Below are positions 56,308 through 64,000 of a stretch of DNA of 64,000 nucleotides, one piece after another. The stretch lies in NCBI RefSeq assembly GCF_011745365.1, contig NW_024468916.1, positions 541,630-605,629 of the forward strand, given 5' to 3'. Each line of letters opens with the position of its first letter. Position 1 is the stretch's first letter. A model generated the notes under the pieces. The model saw only the letters and a program-made list of their open reading frames with translations. It was not told the origin of the DNA and searched no databases. The stretch comes from Cryphonectria parasitica EP155. Lineage: Eukaryota; Ascomycota; Sordariomycetes; Diaporthales; Cryphonectriaceae. A program made the position numbers and the translations under genes.

Positions 56308-57893
56308 TTACAGCCTCGCAGCAACATCTCCAGTCGCCTTCGGGCCTGTCCACTGCGCCGCCAGCTCTCGCAACCGATCCTGCAAGTCTCTCTCCGTGTA
56401 CGGCGCCAGCTGCGCCGGGTCTCTCTCCTCGTCCTTCATCGTCTTGGCCCGGATCGTCCTGAACACGCTCTTCTTCTCGTTTGTCGGAGACTCCACGGCC
56501 TCCTTCATAAATCGTGCCCACGCCTCAAAACACATCCTCGACATGGGGTGGTCGGTCAGGACCATGGCGAAGCAATGCGGCATCCCCTCGTATTCCTCCC
56601 AGACGACCGGCACCCCTTGCGAGTGCAAATGTGCAGCCATGTACTTGTCCTCGTCGGCAAGCAGCTCCCACCCTGTCGACATGAACACGGGTGGGCATCC
56701 TTCCCAGCTGGGCGCCGTGAGGAGGGTGACGAGCGGGTGTGTGATGAGCGCGTCGTCGCAGTAAAGCATCTTGCGGGGCGGCTGGGCGGGCCAGGCCGGA
56801 CAGGACGGCCGTGGGATCTTGTCGAGCTCCTCCAGCATGGGAAGATAGTCAAAGGGCGTATTGGTCTTGCATGAGGCGGACGAGTGTGTCATGTCCAGCC
56901 AGGGCGAGCTGAGCGCGATGCCTGCTGGAAGAGGAACTGTGTGGATCTGTTGGCCGTGCCACTGGATCTCTACGTTGCCACGGCGCCTGACATCGAGGAG
57001 CAGCTGGATCAAGGCCATGCAGAGGTTGCCTCCTGCGCTGTTCGTTCACACACAAAAACGTGTCAGTCCCACGGAGACCCCTCCTATGATGTGGATATGG
57101 ATTTGAGTATAACGTACCTGTCGCCCGCAAAGACGATATCCTCGGACCTGACGGGGTCGTGAAGGGCGCCTGGGGGAGGAAAAAGCAGGGCCAGATACGA
57201 TTGAAGTGCATCGATCAGCGCAGCCGGAAACGGGTTCTGCGGTGCCAGCCTGTATCGCACAGAGTAACAACGCCCGCCCGTCAACTTGGCAATCTTCTTG
57301 GTCGTCGGTCGGTGCGTCGCCGGGTCCATCAGGTAATAAGCCCCGCCGTGGAAGTATAGAACGGTGACAGGGCTCGTGACCTCCTTCATCATCTCGCCGT
57401 ACTTCTCCGCTTCCGTGATGAGCGGCAGTCGTGACGACGCTGTCGCGCTTGCCCGGTATCCTGTCCACTCTGCCTCCACAGGCACCACATCGGGCCACTG
57501 CACACCGGTCAACGGCTGCGGCGGCGGCGACGGTTGGCTCTTGTCATCATCATGATCAGCTGCGGCGGCAGTGGCGGCAGGGCGCATAGACTCGACAGTG
57601 CGGATGACAATGTCCCGGATGCTGGGTTCCGGCGGCGCAGGAGCCGTGTACTTTGCGATCCAGATGCGGCCCTTGATCCCCGGGTCCCGGTTCAGGAGAT
57701 TCTGTGTCCCGGTGATGCTCATGGGCGTGGAGGGTTCCAGGAACGACCGCAGCACGGCAACCGTCAGCTCGGTCCGCAGGTCGACGTACTTGGAGGGCGG
57801 CGACATGTGCAGAAGGTGGAGCAGGGCCACCCTCGCCATCAGAGGCAGCTTGGCCACCAGCTGCAGGACTAGCTTCGTGTTGTCACGGTCCAT
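56308..57893 (-). CDS. Alpha/beta hydrolase, hormone-sensitive-lipase family
   Basis: Two exons on the minus strand: 57893-57118 and 57037-56308, 501 residues. The start lies in a strong CCACCATGG context. The oxyanion-hole motif HGGAYY is at about residue 182. The nucleophile elbow is GDSAGG with Ser259, whose codon is split by the 80-bp intron (GTACGT...AACAG, CTGAC branch). The catalytic His is in GMPHCFAM (about 413), with an Asp in DEDKYM upstream. The family hydrolyses carboxyl esters, often of lipids or small esters; the substrate here is unknown. There is no signal peptide, so it is probably intracellular. Upstream of it lies a 2.6-kb gene-poor stretch. Confidence 0.85.
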
Positions 57894-58956
57894 GGTGGTG
57901 GAAGAGGAGGAGGAAGACTAGGCCCTATGCCTCCCCTTACCTTGTCTTCTGGCGACAACGTCAAGAGGAATTATGAAGATCTGCCTGAGTGAGTGAGGAG
58001 GGAAGAGCGAGGTGGCGGGGATTGTCGTCTGTCTATATGAACATGGCTAGGATTGAAGAAGAAGAAGAAGAAGAAGAACAAGGCGAAAATTTGATTTCTT
58101 GACCTCTCAGCCCCTCCTCTCTAATGCTCTCTGTCTCTGTTTTCTTTTCTATCTCTGTCTCTCCTATGAATAGGAATGCGCGTTCTAGTCGGAACAAAGA
58201 AAATCTTGAAGAAATGAGGACAGAGTAGTTCAGAAGAAAGAGACTGTTGGTATAGGGACAGAGACGGTATTTAAGTTTGGGGTAAGAGTATCAGTGTACT
58301 CGCAAAAGGTTTCGAGCAACGGGGTATCAGCTATTCGTATTATTTAGCCTTATATACCCCCCCAACCAAGGCTGCTTGCTGCTGCTGGTCTGGTCTGGTG
58401 ATCCTCTACCGCCAACGCAGAGCCCTCTCACTAAATAGCTAGCCTACATTCGATCGATCAATGCCTTGCAAAGCAGCGTCGATACGTATAGCAGCCGTGA
58501 CTGGACACTGGACAACAGACACGGCGCAATTTTTGTGCCTCGGCACATCAATGGTCTCCGCTTCGCAGCCAAAGCACATATGCTTCACGCTTTGAGAATC
58601 CGAGCGGACCGAGCCGTGCTGCGCTGGACATCCGGTCACATGAAATGCTGGGCAGCGCTCCACAGTAAGCCTCTGCCTCTCCTTGAAAGATGTGGGAGGG
58701 AGGCAAGTTGGAGTAGAGGACCGGCTGACGAACTTTGACGCATTTGCTTGAATAGAGCTTCTTCAAGCATAAGTCGACGGATCGTCGCACGAGACCTCAG
58801 ATCTTTGTCGCAGACCTTGCTAAAAGGGGGTAGTTTGATCATCTGCCAGGGTGGTTGGTGTGCATTCTACTGGGCCGGGAAAGGTGACGACGATATTGAT
58901 GGTGATGACGAATGATAACCAAAGATGAATGAAGACTAAAGGAGTGAGATAGATGC
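57894..58956. other. Intergenic upstream of the HSL-type hydrolase
   Basis: Probably the promoter region of the hydrolase at its left end. It contains a GAA microsatellite (58054-58079) and a CT-rich stretch at 58,100-58,165. No recognisable gene. Confidence 0.45.
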
Positions 58957-59662
58957 TCAACATCTAACATCTCCAGCGCTCCCACAGCAGCAGAGCATAC
59001 GAGATTGCGCACGGATTTCCTGCTTAATGGCCATCCCTGCAATAGTACTTCCAAAACTGAAGGGGTCGTGCTCAACAGCCTTGGTTATGAAGACGTCTGA
59101 ATCAGCCAGGCGGCCGAGGTATCGATAGACAGAGGACCTGCCATAAGTCAGCCTGACCATCTGCGCAGAACTCGGATGCAAAGCACCCCCCCCCTCCCCA
59201 CATGGAGCAAAACCACAGACGTGCAGTACCGTGGTCCCTGCCTCCGCCATATGCTCCCCAGCCTTGCAGGCGCAAACCTCCAAGGCCTCTTGTTGCAGGC
59301 ACGGTGGATTCTAACACCCATGCGAATATGTTCTGTACCGCGCAGAGCCTGGTCTCGAGGAAGAGGTCGGCGGCGGCGGAGAGAAAGCCAGAACCGTCAG
59401 CAACCCTCACCTCTGCTAGGGAAGAATTGGACACGGTGAGCGGGAGCAGGGTGCGGGTCGTTCAAAACATCTCTGCAGCCTTGTGAAAGTGTTTGTCCTC
59501 GGAATACCAGTAGCCTAGGTCTTTATTGGGCTGCATCTCCCTGAGGATATCCTGGGGATCAGGACAGGTAAACCCCTCGGCCACGGCGTCTGTCTCCCGT
59601 GTTGAACTGAAACGTCGGTTCTTATGTGTTAGAGCTGGCACGTGATAATAACAACACAACAA
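58957..59662 (-). pseudogene. Possible coding segment of unknown function, broken or multi-exon
   Basis: On the minus strand, one frame is open across 59662-59462, ending AEMF then TGA. It resumes after the stop from 59434 to 59102 with protein-like sequence (SAAADLFLETRLCAVQNIFAWVLES). A second frame, 59283-58957, reads MVRLTYGRSSVYRYLGRLAD and VEHDPFSFGSTIAGMAIKQE. The frames could be exons of one gene or remains of one, but I cannot find a splice model that joins them, and I recognise no family. Its base use is like the neighbouring genes. Treat as a lead, not a gene call. Confidence 0.25.
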
Positions 59663-60475
59663 CAGTATGTGCTGGATTTTGCGAAGCTTCTTCTCTTTCT
59701 TCTTTATATTTTATTCTTCTTTTCCTTCGAGAGAGAAAAGAGAAAGTGAGAGAAAATAAGGAACAGCCGTAAATTACTATAAACTTCAACATCTATAGCC
59801 AAGCTAACACAGGTGTGAAGTATGTGAAGTATGGAGAGTGTAAAAATATCAGTGTGGAGAGACTCTCTAACTGGAATGATAATAGAGAGGAAAGACACGT
59901 GTAGAATCACGCCTCTCGAGCTCGGAGGAAAGGGGGGGGGGGTATATGTGCGATAGTAGCTGTAACACCCCGCTCTCCTCGTAACCAGCCAATAAATAGC
60001 TGCAGTGCAGTCTGCAGTGTAAGCGTTTCACTTCCATTCTCGCAGTCAAACGCATAATTCATGTTGCACAGACTGAGACTCAGACGAACAGCTTTTTTTC
60101 CCATGTCGCGCGTCGCAATGCGTACTACCACACCTTGCACACAAACACGGAACCAGGGGTTGCGCTCTGTTGGGGGCAGTCTGTATGTATGTGCTGTATT
60201 CTGAGTGGCGTCCAGGGGGCCAGTTTCGCCGGGGTGGGACTCTGAAAAGGGCGCACTGGATATTGAAAGGCCATCGCCAGCACGTGAGGGAGGCAGCTCA
60301 TTCTCTTTCCCCTGGCTAGTGTCTCAGTCATGTCTAACGGGACCTCCTCGAGCTGGGGCGAGACAGTGAGACGGACAACCAAGTGCTGCTAGGAGTGAAC
60401 ATGATGATGATGAATAAATACCTCCTAACATTTCTCACACCTTACACCTCGCTACACCCAGCTATCTCAACCTGT
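59663..60475. other. Intergenic
   Basis: About 800 bp with A/T-rich and G-run (59931-59942) sequence. No gene is seen. The right end holds the 3' region of the large hydrolase, with AATAAATA near 60,413 on the plus strand. Confidence 0.4.
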
Positions 60476-63435
60476 CTAGCTCGCATTATGCTGCCCCTCG
60501 ACCCTGGGCAAGTCCTCCAGAGCAGTCGTGAACGTCTCGATGCCTGGCCTCTCTGCAGGCGTCTCAAAGGGCGTCTCCGCCGATGGGGTGACCGCCTCCT
60601 CCCCGCCAACAAGTAAAGCTGGAGGCACAGCATCTTTGCTCTTGCCTTTACCTTCGTCATTCTCGCCTTTGTTCATATCACTAGTAGTAGTAGTAGCAGC
60701 AGCAGCAGCACCCATAGGTTCGCTCGTCTTCTCATGTTCCAGTCCAGCAAAGAACCCAGTCGAAGTCGGGCTCAAGGGCATCGACGTCGAGGCACGTGGT
60801 GTTTCTAAGCCCTGACTCAGATGACTCGTTAAAGTCAACATGCTCGCTGTCTCAGCCTCTTTCTTCTGTGAAAATACCCACAAGAAAAAGGGGGTGTATG
60901 AGTAAGATGTTCTGGTAAAAAAAGACGAAAAATCACACAAGTTGTTGACCTACCAAGCTGAAGGGCACCGCTATCCCATCCACGTAGGGCCTCTTGCCGG
61001 TCGAGCCGACGCCTACCCCGGGCTGATAGCTGGGAGAGAGGTGCTGGGACGGCTCCCTCTCCGCCGCGTCCGGATCATCCCCCCCGTGCTTGGCAAGGAG
61101 CTCGGCGACCGTCGTGTTCTCGTCAACGTCGTCAACGGCACCTTCCTCGTCCTGCCCTTCGTATGTCACCCTCCTCCTGCGCGAGGGCCTGCGCGACCGA
61201 CTCTGGTCCTTGGGTGAGTGGGGCGCCGTGGTTCGTTGCGCCTCGATCTCGGCAAACGGTCTTGCGCCCTGGCCGTCGGACGGCAAGGTCGGGCTGAAAT
61301 CGATGCCCTGGTTATCCTTCTCGGCCTGTATCTCCCTGTTCATGGTCATCTTGTCGTGCTTGGACCCCCAGAGCGACCACAACGCGAAGCCCATGTTCTT
61401 AGTACGCTTCCTCGTCTTGGTGACGCCATCCTTCTTTCTTCGTCCCGCGAGCGCGCTCGGCGGTGGGATCTCGCCTTCGCCGAAGCCCTCGTAGCCAATG
61501 ATCAGGTCCTTCACGGCCTGTTTGTGGACCTTGCGCCTGGCAGAGGCAAAGCGCCGGTCCCACTGCCGTTTCTGCTCCAGCCACTTCTTCACGGGGCCCT
61601 GCTTTGCCACGCCGACGAGCTCCCTGTCCATGGAGCAGCCTGGCAGCTCGGACGGCGGAGGCAAGGGAAAGATCACGCCGTGCCTGGTCACACGCTGCCG
61701 GATCATGTGGTTTTTGAAGGGGGGTAGCGCATCGCCTGCCTTTCCAACCACGCCCCGAGACTCCTGGTCATTGGCCTCTTCATCTTTCTGCGCCTTTGGT
61801 TTGAGCATCGTGTCCACTGAATGGATACATAAAGAGGAGGGGCAGGGAGACTCACCTTTTTGGCCGCCTCGGCATCAGAGTCAGAGGTTGAGCTCGAGAT
61901 GACAGAGATGTCATCGTCGTCCTGGATCTCAATGTCCGTCTTCTGCGCCCTCGCCAGGGCCCACGCCGCGAACTGTGCCACAGACCTGTACATGTACTTG
62001 GCGGGGCGGGTAAAACTCAGCGTGGGTGCGACGTGGCAGAGGTCGTCCCACACCTGCAGCTGGACATCGGTGGGCTTGTACTGCTTGATCTGCGCCCAGG
62101 CCCTCTCATCCAGCGTCGACTCGGACGGTAGGTACTGGGAAGGATTGGCGCACTTGTGGGCCACGTAGACCTGCTCATCCCGTAGGATCTCACCGCCACC
62201 GACCATGATGAGGAGAGGCGGCAGACCGCCCAGGGTGGGCTGCATGACGGGGCTCACGAGGGGGTGCGTGATGAGCTCGTTGGTGGCGTACATCTGGATC
62301 TGTTCCTTGACCTCGACCGTCTTGCCATCGATGACAACTGACAGGTGCGTAGCCTCTGCCTCAGCGATATCCCTGGACGTAGGAATGCCCTCGTCGGCCT
62401 TGTCATTGGCATCACCTTTGCCTGGGTCGCCTTTAGGCATGATGGTGATGCTGTCAGCTTCACTTCTTCAATGTCCACAAGAGAGCGGAGATCATGTCTC
62501 TAAGACAACCAAGAGAGGGGGACATACGCTGGATTCTCTGCTTTTCCGCCAGGGCCAAGCTCTTGAGCTCACTGGTCTCTTCGTCGGTCGGAGGCGGCCA
62601 CGCCGGAGACGGCTTGTGGTGAAAGCCCCCCTGGGGAATATAATCGAATGGCGCATCGCCGGCGACCGATGGGAACGAATGGGTCAGGTCGCACCAGGGA
62701 CTGATCAGCACCGCACCAGCCGGCAGAGGAATTCCCTGGTCCCTCATGATGACCATCAGGCTCAGAACCATACCTCCACCCGCGGAATCGCCGGCCAGGA
62801 TGATGGTGCTGGGCTCCTGGGTGGTGAGCAGGTACAGATACGCGGCTAAGCAGTCCTGTAGGGCGCAAGGGAATGGGAACTGCGGCGCCAGCCTGTAGTC
62901 GGGCGCGAACACCCTGGCCTTCAGCTTGCGCGCGTGCCTCTGAAGCTGGTACCGGTGCATGTCGACGCTGCCAAAGAAGTAGGCGCCGCCGTGGATGTAG
63001 AACATGACACGGGACCCGGGGTCGTTGTTCTTCTTGCGCTCATGGTAGTCGGAGCGCATCTCGATCCACTCTGCCCGGAGAGACGAGGCGTCTGGGTTGC
63101 GCCACTGCCACCACTTGCGCCCGCCAACCTTGCGGATGCCGGCTGGGCCGAGCTGGGCCTCGAGGTGCACTGCGGCGCGGTCGAGATCTGCCTCAGGGAT
63201 GACCACCTCGTCGAGTTTAATCCACTGCGGGTGGGGGACCCATTGCGCGGTGAAGGCCTGGAGATCCTCAACAGTATGCTGCGAGACGTAGGCCAAGAAG
63301 GACCGGATGAGATGAAGACCCTCATCGTAGGAAAGGTGGGCCGTGGGCCGCTGATGGAGCGGTTTGCGGTTGAGATACTAGCACAGGTGGTGAGCGTGTC
63401 AGGTCTCCTCCCCCTTTACATGCCTCGAGGACGAC

Positions 63436-63482
<47 letters not shown>

Positions 63483-63565
63483 CACAGACTTACATGTGAC
63501 AAGAAGGTCTGGAGGACAGTCGGCGTGACGGCCAAGCCGACCGAGGCTGTGTTCATCCGGTTCAT
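60476..63565 (-). CDS. Large alpha/beta hydrolase, HSL-like, with long C-terminal extension
   Basis: Five exons on the minus strand: 63565-63494, 63377-62528, 62457-61856, 61787-60954, 60865-60476, about 915 residues. It starts MNRMNTASVGLAVTPTVLQT, then FLSH joins YLNRKPLHQRPTAHLSYDEG. HGGAYFFGS (His153) and GDSAGGG (Ser222) are the oxyanion hole and nucleophile, with a downstream DEQVY and a His in CHVAPT. After about residue 500 comes a basic, Ser-rich, probably disordered region with a conserved-looking block (FKNHMIRQRVTRHGVIFPLP). Similar large proteins are widespread in filamentous ascomycetes; the role is unproven, probably lipid ester hydrolysis. The third intron acceptor (61788, CAG) is uncertain; AAG at 61794 would also keep frame. 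Confidence 0.82.
63441..63481. repeat. GA microsatellite in intron 1 of the large hydrolase
   Basis: About 20 AG units inside the 116-bp intron 63378-63493, starting close to the donor GTAAGT. On the coding strand it is a CT run. Confidence 0.9.
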
Positions 63566-64000
63566 CTTCTCCTTCCTCAGCTCCCAAACAGATGCGTGAG
63601 GAGGCTATCACTCCAGGGCTGTCTAACTGCTTGACGCGATCGAAGTCATCCAAGGATGATTACAGCTTACAGCTCTCAGCCCACACAGCCCCGCCTGCTC
63701 TGACGACGGTTCTCTGACAGAAAATAAGGAAGGGGAACAATAATAATAATAATAATAATAAAAATTACAAGGAAGGGAGGAAGCCCAGATTATCACGAGA
63801 GCCACGAGAGATGGAAATGCAAAAAGATACACAGAAAAAACATGACCTGTAAAAGGAGTGTTCCAAGGTCAGATGGACGTGACCTTTTTATGAAGGAAGA
63901 CAGATGTACTTTTTTCAGCTCTCTCGACACATGAGGATCAGGTCTCCCCAGCTCCAAGATATAGGAAGCCGGCAGAGAAATGCGCTGGCCAAGCATTTAG
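63566..64000. promoter_or_regulatory. Upstream region of the large hydrolase, to window edge
   Basis: Upstream of a minus-strand gene, with a TAA/AAT microsatellite at 63739-63763. Small open frames on the minus strand are not convincing. No gene is seen before the window ends. Confidence 0.4.

Noticed and set aside
1..64000. CRISPR arrays, tRNA or rRNA genes
   Set aside because: I saw no regularly spaced repeats and no cloverleaf with a convincing T-arm. The organism is a fungus, so CRISPR is not expected. A dedicated tRNA scan was not possible.

Overview
The window looks like a filamentous ascomycete, probably a Sordariomycete. The genes have short spliceosomal introns with CTAAC/CTGAC branch sites. 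They encode fungal-type sterol, Rpd3L and TRAPP proteins. The repeats carry the C-to-T decay typical of repeat-induced point mutation (RIP). No species is claimed.

Layout. Positions 1 to about 34,098 are an AT-rich block made almost entirely of nested, RIP-degraded Ty3/gypsy chromovirus retrotransposons. I resolved them from LTR ends and 5-bp target-site duplications (TSDs). Element A (1539-9011, minus, TSD ATAAA) sits inside the LTR of an older element F. Element E (21477-28878, minus, TSD AGAAG) sits inside element D (18246-33291, plus, TSD CCTTG). D's 3' LTR itself contains a 214-bp solo LTR of another family (TSD ATAAA). Element B (9619-17074, minus) has two LTRs of different subfamilies and different flanks, so it is probably a recombinant. 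Fragments C, F and G and two truncated LTRs fill the rest. Every gag-pol is dead: the YxDD catalytic Asp codons of reverse transcriptase read Asn in all four copies. Each of A, B, D and E also carries a second, oppositely oriented reading frame between the chromodomain and the 3' LTR. It encodes a Cys-rich N-terminus followed by charged coiled-coil sequence, and it is the most interesting item in the repeat block.

From about 34.1 kb the composition switches abruptly to GC-rich, gene-bearing DNA. In order: an FLVCR-like MFS transporter (35902-37718, +); Erg27 3-ketosteroid reductase (38121-39661, -); an OB-fold protein (40300-41556, +); Rxt2 of the Rpd3L deacetylase complex (41835-43549, -); TRAPPC11 (44747-48554, +); a 2.8-kb gap; HMG-CoA synthase (51328-53103, +); a DHCR24-like FAD-dependent sterol reductase (53725-55389, -); an HSL-family alpha/beta hydrolase (56308-57893, -); a gene-poor stretch with one doubtful coding segment; and a large HSL-family hydrolase (60476-63565, -).

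Working together: HMG-CoA synthase (mevalonate entry), Erg27 (C-4 demethylation) and the DHCR24-like reductase (possible side-chain reduction) all belong to sterol metabolism, and two lipase-like hydrolases lie next to them. I see no shared promoter, so the grouping is suggestive only. Rxt2 and TRAPPC11 are housekeeping genes (chromatin, ER-Golgi traffic). All exon boundaries were read by eye from splice signals, frame and family similarity.
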